A stretch of 54,808 bases of DNA from CSP1-5 sp964348275 (GTDB lineage Bacteria; Methylomirabilota; Methylomirabilia; Methylomirabilales; CSP1-5): assembly GCA_964348275.1 (NCBI GenBank), contig CAYGBT010000020.1:1-54808 (forward strand). Direction: 5' to 3'. The notes under the pieces were generated by a model. It worked only from the letters and a program-made list of their open reading frames with translations, was not told the DNA's origin and ran no database searches. Position 1 is the first letter of the stretch, and each line of letters begins with the position of its first letter. The position numbers and the translations under genes are program-made. Positions 31,083-39,211 of the stretch are shown here, piece after piece.

Positions 31083-31098
31083 GCATTTTTGGTGCCAA
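31083..31098 (-). promoter_or_regulatory. Possible sigma-54 promoter for the 30557 gene
   Basis: The reverse strand reads TTGGCAC-CAAAA-ATGC, 47 bases before the start codon, with one mismatch in the -12 box. The 14-base core CACCAAAAATGCAA recurs at about 35459-35472 on the same strand. Confidence 0.45.
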
Positions 31099-31285
31099 GT
31101 TGGGATCACGACCTGCCTTAATCCACAAATAGCACCGTTCTTAGAAATCATTCCAGACTCAGCCAGATTCTGCAAGCCAATCCACCTTACGATCTTAGCA
31201 CACAAGTTTGCCCTCAAGATGGGCATCCCAGGGGGCTCGCCGATCCGCATTCACCAGGCGCGAGCCACAGGGGCAGCTCAAACCC

Positions 31286-31315
31286 TTGACACCCCCGGCA
31301 CACCTGGGTGATACT
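31286..31315 (+). promoter_or_regulatory. Sigma-70 type promoter for the bactofilin operon
   Basis: TTGACA (31286-31291), 18 bases, then GATACT (31310-31315) precedes the ATG at 31349, which has GGAGGTCGAGGGAG upstream. Confidence 0.5.
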
Positions 31316-31348
31316 TAAAAACTTCCCAAGAAATGGAGGTCGAGGGAG

Positions 31349-31732
31349 ATGGCTTACATCCTCGGGAAAGGATTGATCCTTCGCGGCGAGCTCACGGGCG
31401 AGGGAGATCTTCAGGTGCAGGGTCACTTAGAGGGGACGATCAGCGTCACTGGGACTGTCGTCATCCTGGAAGGGGCGAGTATCCAGGCGGACGTCTCCGC
31501 CACCGACATTGTGGTGGCCGGAGTCGTTCGCGGAAATCTGATGGCCTCGGGCAAGGTGGAGATTTCGTCAACCGGCCATCTCATGGGAGACGTCCGGAGC
31601 AAAGTTTTGATCGTGCGGGAGGGAGCAGCGCTGAATGGAAGGATCAACGTGGAAACTCCGTTGAGTCCGGCAGGGGTCTTTGCTGAGATGACGCGGCTGA
31701 TGCAACAGGAAGAGACGCAGCGGCAGCTTTAA
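31349..31732 (+). CDS. Bactofilin
   Basis: This 127-residue protein is a right-handed beta-helix built from repeats of about 18 residues: GELTGEGDLQVQGHLEGTI, VVILEGASIQADVSA, IVVAGVVRGNLMASG, STGHLMGDVRSKVLIV. Bactofilins polymerise without nucleotides and organise cell shape, peptidoglycan enzymes or membrane sites. The N-terminus (MAYILGKGLIL) could touch the membrane. Another bactofilin lies at 54239-54622. This one is followed by a PHA-synthase-like gene after 32 bases, which suggests an operon and perhaps granule or membrane positioning. Confidence 0.93.
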   Translation: MAYILGKGLILRGELTGEGDLQVQGHLEGTISVTGTVVILEGASIQADVSATDIVVAGVVRGNLMASGKVEISSTGHLMGDVRSKVLIVREGAALNGRINVETPLSPAGVFAEMTRLMQQEETQRQL

Positions 31733-31764
31733 GAACGACAGCCCTTCCGCAGGAGAGGCCATTG

Positions 31765-32778
31765 ATGGCTCGCCAATCCCGGCCTCTCGAAACCCACCGG
31801 CCCGACCGCACCCCAGCCGAGCAGATCGCTCAAATGGGTAAGGCCGTCCTGCTTCGCTATGCTCCGGAACGGCCGAAGAAGTATCCAGTTCCCGTCCTCA
31901 TCGTTACGCCCCTGCTCGTGAGGCCTTATATCCTCGACTTGGCCCCCGGGCTCAGCTTTGTCGAGCATCTGACAGCGCAGGGTTTCGACGTCTTCCTCAT
32001 CGATTTCGGAACCCCAGATCGTTCCGATTGCAGCCGCCGGTTTGAGAATCACCTCCACGATATTGGCGTTGCTCTGGATGAAACCCTTGCCCATTCCGCG
32101 GCATCCTCGGTAACGATGCTCGGCTATTGCCTCGGCGGGCTCTTTGCCGTCCTCTACGTCGCGTCGAACCCCGAAAAGATCCGAAACCTCATAACATTAG
32201 CGACGCCTTTCGATTTTTCCGAGGCAGGACCCCTCTATCGGTGGCTGCAGGGCTTGGATGTCGATCGGCTGGTCGATTCCTTCGGGAACATCCCCGGCGA
32301 ATGGATCCGCGATGAGATCAGACTCTTCGCCAGCAGCACGAGCCCGCAACGCAATTTCAGCGTCTGGCTCGATCTCATCTTCAACGTCTGGGATAGGGAA
32401 TATCTCAAGAAACAACAGCTTCTCACGCATTGGCTCCAGGACCTTCGGGCGTTTCCGGGCGAGGCCTATCGGCAGTTCATCAAGGACTTCGTCCAAGCGG
32501 ATAAGTTCGCCAAACGGCAGCTGTGCATGGCGGGCAAGCTGGTCGATCCCTCCCATATCACGTGTCCCCTTCTCATCCTGGCCCACACAGAAGACCTGCT
32601 CGCCCCTCCGAGCTCGGCGAGGCCCCTGGTGGATCTTGCGGCAAGCAAGGACAGTGAATACTTCGAAGTTTCGGGAGGAAGCGTCGGCCACATCGATATC
32701 ATCATCGGAAGTGAAGGGCCAAAGATTACCTGGCCGAAGGTCAGTTTGTGGTTGAAACCCCGCTCCCGGGTGATTTGA
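31765..32778 (+). CDS. PHA-synthase-like alpha/beta hydrolase (PhaC family)
   Basis: This 337-residue protein is short for class I PhaC (about 590) and similar in size to class III PhaC (about 355). Its lipase-box-like GYCLGG has Cys122 as nucleophile instead of Ser, as in PHA synthases; the acid is in LAHTEDLLAPP and the His in GGSVGHIDII. The N-terminal RPYILDLAPGLSFVEHLTAQG is typical. It probably polymerises or transfers hydroxyacyl-CoA. No phaE, phaA or phaB is adjacent, so a hydrolase or acyltransferase role is also possible. The ATG at 31765 has GGAGAGG upstream. It follows bactofilin in an operon. Confidence 0.8.
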   Translation: MARQSRPLETHRPDRTPAEQIAQMGKAVLLRYAPERPKKYPVPVLIVTPLLVRPYILDLAPGLSFVEHLTAQGFDVFLIDFGTPDRSDCSRRFENHLHDIGVALDETLAHSAASSVTMLGYCLGGLFAVLYVASNPEKIRNLITLATPFDFSEAGPLYRWLQGLDVDRLVDSFGNIPGEWIRDEIRLFASSTSPQRNFSVWLDLIFNVWDREYLKKQQLLTHWLQDLRAFPGEAYRQFIKDFVQADKFAKRQLCMAGKLVDPSHITCPLLILAHTEDLLAPPSSARPLVDLAASKDSEYFEVSGGSVGHIDIIIGSEGPKITWPKVSLWLKPRSRVI

Positions 32779-32869
32779 GAAGCTCACCACCGCCTAACCC
32801 CTTCCGGTTGCCATGATTTTCCCCTCCTCTGAACGCCCCCCGCCTCGTCTTGAGGCACAGACAGTCGGT

Positions 32870-32892
32870 CTATACGGGAGACCCCTGTATAG
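32870..32892. promoter_or_regulatory. Small palindrome in the spacer
   Basis: CTATAC-GGG-AGA-CCC(CT)-GTATAG is a near-perfect inverted repeat in the 300-base spacer between the PhaC-like gene and the small Cys-rich gene. It could be an operator or hairpin and has no T-run. Confidence 0.35.
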
Positions 32893-33081
32893 GTGATTCT
32901 TCCTCCGGCTGCCCATTTCCCGGCAGCCGCCCAAAATCCGTCATCATGCCAGGGTTCCCCTCCCGTTTAGAACCCTTCACTTTCAACTAGTTCTGGCCCG
33001 AAGGCCATGGCACATGGATTGCGAAGCAAGCTTCTGAGGAGGTAGTAACACCTCCGCCCGATGCGCGATTGGAGGGAATCG

Positions 33082-33285
33082 ATGGTGAAGGTCCAGGAAA
33101 GGATCGAATGTCCCACGTGCCTCGGGGGGACGAATCCAGACTACTCTCTCCACCCCTGTCCTGAGTGTTGGGGGTCCCAGAAGATCCCCCAGGTCCCCTG
33201 TCCTGCGCGGAACGCGATCCTGGGAATGTACCGTTGGCTTGCTGATCGAATAACAAAGCTGACGGTCAAGAGGTCGGTCGAATAA
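33082..33285 (+). CDS. Small zinc-finger (DnaJ-type CxxC) protein
   Basis: This 67-residue protein starts at ATG 33082 with GGAGGG 5 bases upstream. It has CPTCLGG and CPECWG (two CxxCxxG knuckles as in DnaJ-type zinc fingers) plus another Cys in VPCPAR, then a short helical tail (LGMYRWLADRITKLTV). It is probably a zinc-stabilised adaptor. It is convergent with the cupredoxin gene, 43 bases away. Confidence 0.7.
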   Translation: MVKVQERIECPTCLGGTNPDYSLHPCPECWGSQKIPQVPCPARNAILGMYRWLADRITKLTVKRSVE

Positions 33286-33328
33286 ACCGCCGCGGCAGAG
33301 AGTAACGCCCCAACGGGTCCGAGGTCGC

Positions 33329-34474
33329 TTACTCTACGAGGACTATCCCTGCCATATCCACCCCACCTTGGTCACCGTGATATATGCAGTAATAGGGAAA
33401 TGTCCCGGCTTCGCGGAACCTAATCGAAAAAAACGCGCCCCGGTCTAGATCCCCAGAGTCGACCTTCCCATCATCGGCCGTGACCGTGTGGACCTCGAGT
33501 TCCTGATTTAACCAGACCACGGTCGTTCCCTTCTGTATTGTGATCTTCTGGGGTGCGAAGGCAAACTCGTCCAACACGACAATGACCAACGGGGGGGCAC
33601 TCGCCAGAATCGGTCCAATCCCCTCGCGCTGTGCACGATCGGCAAGGGAGACCACTTCGCCGATCACCTGCTCCATCGGCTTGAGGTCCGCTGCGCTCGC
33701 CACGGCCAAGGCGCTGTCCCGGATCCTGGTGACCCAGGCCTCAACGTTCCCGGCCAGAGCAGTAATCGAAGCGGCCGCGGGCGCGCTCGTCACCGCTTGG
33801 ACGTATCTGAGGATGCCGATTCCGTCACCGGGATCCTCGACTGACCCATCCTTATCAAGGTCGCCAAAGTGGTCCCCGCTTTTGCCTTCGATAAGGTTGA
33901 CAAGTCTTTCCCCGGCGCGCTTGGCGGCCTGTAGATCCCCGGCCCTCACCGCAGCCTCAAGTTCGCCAGCCTCGCCCACGAGATCGTTCCCCCCCTGGCG
34001 GAACTGCACGAGCGACGCACTCACAGCTGCCACGGGTTTCGGCACCAGATACCGGTAATTGTAAATCCCGATACCCAGAACAAAAATAATGGTCCAGAGG
34101 CCAAGCGTGGCACGCATTACCAGTTTGAAGTTCCGAACGCGAAAACGCGGGGGAATTACCTTGGTGCGCATGCGCAGGACCAAATACACACCACTCAGTT
34201 GCGCGAGGAGCCCGAGAAACCCGTGAGCCAGCATCAGCTGCGCAACGATCCCTCCGGTCGTACCACCGAGAATCACATACTGATAAAAACTGGGGATCAT
34301 CACGAACAGAACGAAGAACAAGTTTCCCACGACCATCGTGGTCTGCATGTTGGCATGCTTGGGGATCTGCCCGATGCGGGCGAGATAAAAACCCATCCAG
34401 AGCCCGACAAGCAACACGATTTGTGTCACCAGATTGATATCAGCGGCCAGCCGCGTGCCAAGAATGGCCTGCAT
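33329..34474 (-). CDS. Membrane-anchored cupredoxin: DUF420-like, EF-hand-like and plastocyanin-like domains
   Basis: This 381-residue protein starts at ATG 34474 after GGAGGTGACC. Residues 1-150 hold about five membrane helices of DUF420/YozB type (NLVTQIVLLVGLWMGFYLA, ANMQTTMVVGN). The middle is helical and includes a calcium-loop-like DLDKDGSVEDPGDG and a helical segment that may face the periplasm. The last 95 residues are a cupredoxin with Cu ligands His (EVHTV), Cys (YYCIYH), His and possibly Met (GGVDM). Such an arrangement could shuttle electrons or copper to or from a membrane partner. Domain fusion is seen directly; the role is inferred. Confidence 0.85.
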   Translation of the reverse strand: MQAILGTRLAADINLVTQIVLLVGLWMGFYLARIGQIPKHANMQTTMVVGNLFFVLFVMIPSFYQYVILGGTTGGIVAQLMLAHGFLGLLAQLSGVYLVLRMRTKVIPPRFRVRNFKLVMRATLGLWTIIFVLGIGIYNYRYLVPKPVAAVSASLVQFRQGGNDLVGEAGELEAAVRAGDLQAAKRAGERLVNLIEGKSGDHFGDLDKDGSVEDPGDGIGILRYVQAVTSAPAAASITALAGNVEAWVTRIRDSALAVASAADLKPMEQVIGEVVSLADRAQREGIGPILASAPPLVIVVLDEFAFAPQKITIQKGTTVVWLNQELEVHTVTADDGKVDSGDLDRGAFFSIRFREAGTFPYYCIYHGDQGGVDMAGIVLVE

Positions 34475-35078
34475 GGTCACCTCCAAGAAGAGAGAGAGTT
34501 TCCATCCTCGGGGAGGACCGTTCCACTCCTCGGCGGATCACCCTTCCCTCTACTGATATCTTGTGTCTACTAATGTAGCACCCTCGGGCCCTCGCTCCAG
34601 ACCTCAGATTGGTTGAGCCGAGGAAGGGTCGCTCCGCTCGTTGGCGGAATTATTCCACATGTCAATAGTTCGTCCATGGAGATGTTCCGCATAAGCCACT
34701 CAGCAAAGCAACAGGACGGCCAATCCCCACCTGCACTTCGTTACGTTGGGAGGGACCCCGGCCGTCCCGGTCCGGGAGCCCGTACCGGGATCTCGGACAC
34801 GCAAACTAGATTCCGCCTTCCTCGCGAATCCACCCCTCCCTCGGCTCCGGGGTTGGCAGCACCGGCGACTCCGAGCGACATTGCCGGGAGTCGAAACGCT
34901 TTCGGACCGTACAGGGTCGCCGCGGGCGCGAAGGGTTCCGGGCTCTTGCGGAGAGGCGTAGAGCGAGGGGCCGAAGGTGCTACCTCAACTGGAACAAGAT
35001 TCAGCAGAAAAGAGAGGAGCGATCCGCTGACGAGGAGGACGGTCCTCCCGAGGCTGAAAAGATATGAAACGACACCGT
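34475..35078. other. GC-rich spacer without a convincing gene
   Basis: An open minus-strand frame at 34741-35124 has a hydrophobic start (VVSYLFSLGRTVLLV) and a Pro-rich tail, but it begins inside the zinc-ribbon gene and has no ribosome-binding site of its own. The plus-strand frame at 34613-35146 looks like a shadow. I call neither. Confidence 0.35.
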
Positions 35079-35210
35079 TCAGGGCTGTCCCTCGCGAGGG
35101 GCAATCGCGAGGATATAGCCGCACGCACGGCAGAAGAGGATGGTAAAGGGCTCAACGGACTTCACTTGAAACTCCGAGGCCTTGCACGACGGGCAGAGGG
35201 CGTCCGCCAT
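35079..35210 (-). CDS. 43-residue zinc-ribbon protein
   Basis: A short reading frame starts at ATG 35210 behind a perfect AAAGGAGGT. It encodes MADALCPSCKASEFQVKSVE and ends LFCRACGYILAIAPREGQP. Two CxxC pairs 22 residues apart make a rubredoxin-like or RPB9-like zinc ribbon. Tiny proteins of this kind serve as metal-binding adaptors. The ribosome-binding site supports real translation. The sigma-54-like core CACCAAAAATGCAA lies about 250 bases upstream on this strand. Confidence 0.7.
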   Translation of the reverse strand: MADALCPSCKASEFQVKSVEPFTILFCRACGYILAIAPREGQP

Positions 35211-35592
35211 GATATACCTCCTTTGGGGGATCCGTGATGACAACACGGCGTAGATGTTAGCCGCTTTTGCCCCCCAGCGGAACCCCTTCAATGAGTCTCA
35301 CCGGGATACCAGCTCGGCCGGGTTGCCTGATCGTGACTTGCCGCACAGTTCCTTTCGTGTACACCAAGGCGCCCGCGGCTCTAACCTCGCCCACACAATG
35401 GGCCTCCGCTGCTGCTGATGTGGAGTGGTGTATGCCAGGAGGGAACTGGCCCTGGTCTTGCATTTTTGGTGCGTCCGTCCCGGCCAGCGAGTGAGAAGGC
35501 CCCCGATCAATGTGATACAATCAATGGGGATACCTGTTCGGGATGTTTCATTCCCGGAATTGCCCACCGCGATCTGTGAGGAGGTAAGACAC
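35211..35592. other. Spacer, no gene called
   Basis: Open frames on both strands lack ribosome-binding sites. At 35459-35472 the minus strand carries CACCAAAAATGCAA, as found upstream of the 30557 gene, with a poorer -24 box. Nothing else is recognisable. Confidence 0.35.
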
Positions 35593-36003
35593 GTGAGACG
35601 GTATCTGATCCTCCCGCTGTTTGTCACCTTGCTTGCCGCCGGATGTGCCAGGACCTATCGTCCTCCCATCGATCCCACCTTTTCCGCAGATCCTGCGCTG
35701 CTTCAAAGGGACCTTGCCGAGTGTGAGCAGATCGCCCGAACGTACGCGGAAGACCCCGGCGCAACGGCCGCACGACGTGGAACCGCGGGGGCGGTCGGTG
35801 GGGCAGCGGTTGGCGCAGCGCTTGGGGCGATCGCCGGTGCCATCACTGGAAGTCCGGGCACGGGAGCGGCCGTCGGGGCAGCCACCGGAGGCACCAGCGG
35901 TGCCATCGGAGGAGCCGCCGCTGGCGGGACCTCCGCTCAGTCACAGTTCGAGAATGCCTATGATGCCTGCATGCGGAACCGGGGCCACAAACTTCTGAAG
36001 TAA
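35593..36003 (+). CDS. Glycine-zipper lipoprotein
   Basis: This 136-residue protein begins at GTG 35593, preceded by GAGGAGGTAA; the earlier frame from 35425 lacks such a site. The lipobox is LLAAGC. The mature part has a DLAECEQIARTYA helix, then a long glycine-zipper of GAVGGAAVGAALGAIAGAIT and GAAVGAATGGTSGAIGGAA type that can pack against membranes, and ends FENAYDACMRNRGHKLLK. This is the common YMGG/glycine-zipper outer-membrane lipoprotein pattern. It is probably anchored in the outer membrane and stress-related. Confidence 0.88.
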   Translation: MRRYLILPLFVTLLAAGCARTYRPPIDPTFSADPALLQRDLAECEQIARTYAEDPGATAARRGTAGAVGGAAVGAALGAIAGAITGSPGTGAAVGAATGGTSGAIGGAAAGGTSAQSQFENAYDACMRNRGHKLLK

Positions 36004-36253
36004 CTTCCTCAGTGCGCCTTCATCGAGCCCTCTGTCCTCTTCTTCCTTTTACTGGGAGAGGGGAATCGTTCCCTCTCTTGCCTCTCGGTAGGATCTCCTT
36101 ACTTAACCGTACTGATGGTGCATCCGTTGGCAAGGGGATTACGCCAGTCCCTTGTCTTTCATCCAGAGCGCGAGACAGCAGCAGAAAGGCGGCGGCGTGA
36201 CAGTAGGCCAAAGCATTACTGACTGGAGCCGAGGAGGGGAGGTGCAAGGAAAA
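36004..36253. other. Convergent spacer with hairpin
   Basis: GAGAGGG and CCCTCTC (about 36055-36076) form a stem between the convergent lipoprotein and UbiA genes; it has no clear T-run. No gene. Confidence 0.4.
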
Positions 36254-37141
36254 TTACAAAATGATAGATAAGGAATCAAGGAGGGTGAAGGTAAAGAGGG
36301 TGATGCTGATGAGTCCATTCACATTGAAGAAGGCAACCTCCAGCCGCGCAAGGCCATGGCGGCGTATCGTGACATGCTCATATCCCAGAAGGACCACAAT
36401 ACATAGAAGTCCCACGTAGTACAGAGGACCCAAGCCGAGAAGGTAACCAACGCCGCCAAGCAGAATGGGCACCGCGATGTGGAAGACGAGGCTCAATCGC
36501 ATCCCCGCTTCACGTCCGAGTCGTACCGGAATCGAGTATAGCCCGTGAGTGCGATCAAACTCGACATCCGCCAAGGCATACAGGATGTCAAAGCCGGCTA
36601 CCCAAAACAGGACGGCCAGACCGAGGACAAGGGGCGGCAGGTCCACTCGCCCGAGGACGGCCATCCAGCCTCCAATGGGAGCAGAGGCGAGACACAGCCC
36701 GAGGATCACGTGTGAAAATGTGGTGAACCGCTTGGTGTACGAATAGAAGACGGTGAGGCCAATCGCGACCGGAGAGAGGTACAGACAGAGACGGTTCAGT
36801 TGCGCCGCAGCGAAGACCAGGAGAGAAAAAGAAGAGGCCGCGATGACCAACACGGTAAAAGGCTGCAGAACGCCTCGGGGAAGGGCACGGTGGGCGGTCC
36901 GGGGGTTCAAGGCATCCAGGTCCATGTCTACAAGCCGGTTGATCGCCATGGCGCCGGTCCTGGCCCCCACCATCGCGACGAGGATCCAAACGATCGTCTC
37001 GCCTTTCGGGATCCCCTGGGCGGCTAGGACCGCCCCGGTGAAGGCAAAGGGGAGGGCAAAGATCGTATGAGGGAATTTGATCAGCTCCAGAAAGAGGAGG
37101 AGCTGCTGGAGAGGACCGAGGGCTTTTCGCTCTTCAACCAC
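36254..37141 (-). CDS. UbiA-family prenyltransferase (MqnP-like)
   Basis: This 295-residue membrane enzyme has about eight helices and both Asp-rich motifs: NRLVDMDLD (the NDxxDxxxD type) and DVEFDRTHG, with YSYTKRFT. It transfers a prenyl chain to an aromatic acid. It overlaps ubiE/menG by 8 bases, and with that methyltransferase the pair completes menaquinone. No men or ubi ring-synthesis gene is present, so 4-hydroxybenzoate versus 1,4-dihydroxy-6-naphthoate (futalosine pathway, mqnP) as substrate cannot be read from this window. The 4-hydroxybenzoate-type profile fits the MqnP group. Confidence 0.88.
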   Translation of the reverse strand: MVEERKALGPLQQLLLFLELIKFPHTIFALPFAFTGAVLAAQGIPKGETIVWILVAMVGARTGAMAINRLVDMDLDALNPRTAHRALPRGVLQPFTVLVIAASSFSLLVFAAAQLNRLCLYLSPVAIGLTVFYSYTKRFTTFSHVILGLCLASAPIGGWMAVLGRVDLPPLVLGLAVLFWVAGFDILYALADVEFDRTHGLYSIPVRLGREAGMRLSLVFHIAVPILLGGVGYLLGLGPLYYVGLLCIVVLLGYEHVTIRRHGLARLEVAFFNVNGLISITLFTFTLLDSLSIIL

Positions 37142-37871
37142 GATACCCGATCCTCCTTCCCTGATGGATGCTGACGATCCCGAACGTCAGGGGCAGAACC
37201 GAGACCTGAATGAATCCCGTGTTCTCCATCAGGGACCCCAACTCCTCCGGCGAGGGGAAATCATCCACCGAGGTTGGGAGATACGCGTAGGCCGCCCGGT
37301 TGCCCGACACGAGACCCCCAATCCAGGGCAGAAGCCGATGTGAGTAAAAGCGGTATAGAATTCCGAATAGGGGCGCTGCGGGGGTCGAAAATTCCAAAAT
37401 GACGACCCGTCCACCCGGTTTCAAGACCCTGGCCATCTCCTCGAACCCTCGGCGCCGATCAGCAACGTTCCGAATGCCGAATGCTACAAAGACTGCGTCG
37501 AAGGTCTCATCGACAAAGGGGAGTCCCTCAGCCGGCGCAGCGACAAAGCGGACCTGATCCGTGACCCCGGCTCCCATGGCCTTTTGGAGACCCCGGACCA
37601 GCATCGGTTCACAGTTATCCACCGCAACCACGCGAGCCCCGGACACCTGCCGAATGATCTCGAGTGCCACGTCTGCGGTCCCGGCGCATAGATCGAGCGT
37701 TCGTCCCCCAGGGGGAATCTCACTCTGGCCGACTGCAACCCGTCGCCAGTAGACATCGCGACGGAAACTGAGCAAGCGGTTCAGCAGATCGTACCGATGG
37801 GCGATGGACGTGAACATTCGCCGAACTTCTGCCCGCTTGACGTCGGCAGCATCGGGCCTCATGGCGGCCAT
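37134..37871 (-). CDS. ubiE: Demethylmenaquinone/ubiquinone C-methyltransferase
   Basis: This 245-residue class I SAM methyltransferase has FTSIAHRYDLLNRLLSFRRDVYWRR, the UbiE N-terminal signature. Motif I is LDLCAGTADVALE, then VDNCEPML, FVAAPAEGLPF, the FDAVFVAFGIRNVADRRRGFEE region and the VVILEFSTPAAP motif. It performs the last methylation of menaquinone. Its 3' end overlaps the prenyltransferase start by 8 bases, so the two are translationally coupled. It is an equally good menG. Confidence 0.95.
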   Translation of the reverse strand: MAAMRPDAADVKRAEVRRMFTSIAHRYDLLNRLLSFRRDVYWRRVAVGQSEIPPGGRTLDLCAGTADVALEIIRQVSGARVVAVDNCEPMLVRGLQKAMGAGVTDQVRFVAAPAEGLPFVDETFDAVFVAFGIRNVADRRRGFEEMARVLKPGGRVVILEFSTPAAPLFGILYRFYSHRLLPWIGGLVSGNRAAYAYLPTSVDDFPSPEELGSLMENTGFIQVSVLPLTFGIVSIHQGRRIGYRG

Positions 37872-38082
37872 CCCTCAAAATTCCTGACACGGTTCGAAGG
37901 GTGCCTCTACTGCCTTGCTATTTTGACGCACGGTGGGGAGCCGTACTGCTGACGAATGACGTTTGCGGCTCAACGGGTATCGGTTGCGGGACTTTCGGCG
38001 AGTCGCATCCTGATCGGGGCTTTGACTGGATGTGGTGCGGTGCAGCAACTTCGCGGCGGGCGGCGCCTCGAGACCTCTGACC

Positions 38083-38475
38083 TCAGCAAGCCGGTTTTGG
38101 ACTCGCGCCGTCCACAGCGGCCTCCACCCGCTCCAAGACAACCTCGCCCAGCTTGGGGTGGATTCCGAGAGGCTCGGTGATTGTCCAACGGACCTCGGGA
38201 TGCCTGGCCGCTGCCTCTGCCACGAGCCGCGGGACTGTCTCGTTGTAGTGGTCCCCGGGGGCGAGGAAATACGGGTGCACGACAACCTCTCGCGCACCAT
38301 CCGCGACGCAGGCGTCAAACCCCTGGGCAATCGTCGGCTCGGCGATCTCCATATGGGCGTAATGGACCACCACAAAATCGGAGAGGCGTCGGATGGTCTC
38401 GGCCACCTCGACAAGTACGGCATTGGCCTGTTCCCGTCGGCTTCCGTGATCCACCAGCAGGAGTGCGCGCTTCAT
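38083..38475 (-). CDS. CbiX-like sirohydrochlorin chelatase
   Basis: This protein of about 130 residues has the short CbiX/SirB fold: ALLLVDHGSRREQANAVL (His near the N-terminus) and VVVHPYFLAPGDHYNETVPRL (second His), the two metal-handling histidines, and a late GIHPKLGEVVLERVE. Short forms dimerise to complete the active site and insert Co2+ or Fe2+ into sirohydrochlorin. It is upstream of ubiE, with about 210 bases between, so it is not tightly coupled. It could serve cobalamin or sirohaem synthesis; hpnR in this window uses B12. Confidence 0.85.
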   Translation of the reverse strand: MKRALLLVDHGSRREQANAVLVEVAETIRRLSDFVVVHYAHMEIAEPTIAQGFDACVADGAREVVVHPYFLAPGDHYNETVPRLVAEAAARHPEVRWTITEPLGIHPKLGEVVLERVEAAVDGASPKPAC

Positions 38476-38607
38476 GGATGCCTTCCTCCCGCATAGACCA
38501 GAGGAGTTCAGAGCTACCACACGCGTCGGCTCCGGTCAAGGGATACTGGGCCGACTCTTTTCCGATTCCCGCAAAATGCCAAGGAATTCTCAGCGGAAAC
38601 GCTCACA

Positions 38608-39003
38608 CTATCTTTTTAACCGCCGCTCCAATTCCTGACTGATACGGACCGATGCTTGCCGGTCTCCCGACCCGACCTCGATGACTACAACGGTCAACTC
38701 AAGGCCTCTCGGGCTCAGGTTCACCTCCACGTCGGTGCCATCAGCGCGCTTGGCCACCACCAGGCCCCCGAGCTGGTCTTTTGTCCGCTGGACGATGGTC
38801 AGCTCCAAACCTTCTAACGAGGCAAGCGTGGCCTCCCACATCTTATCCAAAGGCGCTGCAAACTCTTGGGTCAAATTCCCAGTCACACGATTATACTCCG
38901 CGGCACTGCTTATCCCTCCTGTACCGGAATAGACGGTGGAACAGGCGGTCACCGCGGTCATACATAGGATTAACATATTGGCCCGCAACACTTTGTCTCG
39001 CAT
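38608..39003 (-). CDS. DUF3568-type lipoprotein
   Basis: This protein of about 130 residues starts at ATG 39003, behind GGAGGAGGGG. The signal ends in LILCMTAVTACSTVY with the lipobox Cys. The mature domain has TGNLTQEFAAPLDKMWEATLASLEGLELTI and GGLVVAKRADGTDVEVNL, an alpha/beta fold common to small outer-membrane lipoproteins of this type, then a basic tail. It is probably monocistronic. Function unknown; it lies directly upstream of the barrel-protein stop. Confidence 0.8.
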   Translation of the reverse strand: MRDKVLRANMLILCMTAVTACSTVYSGTGGISSAAEYNRVTGNLTQEFAAPLDKMWEATLASLEGLELTIVQRTKDQLGGLVVAKRADGTDVEVNLSPRGLELTVVVIEVGSGDRQASVRISQELERRLKR

Positions 39004-39211
39004 CCCCTCCTCCCGGCCTCCGGCCTTTCCCATCGATCCCCTCCCAGTTCGGCTCCCCGTCTTCTGCGACCATCGCCGATATGCCTCACTGCGATACTCC
39101 CCGCTGAGAACCGATCCTACCCCAGAAGGAAGTCCCGCGCAAGAATCGGCGGTTGAGGGGGGTCATCGGTCGGCATTCAGGCGATGGGGAGTAAACCTCC
39201 GGTCTTCTCCG

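Noticed and set aside
34613..35146. 177-codon plus-strand frame in the 34.5-35.1 kb spacer
   Set aside because: It is Arg/Pro/Gly-rich with no signal, no motif and no ribosome-binding site, and it overlaps the zinc-ribbon gene antisense.
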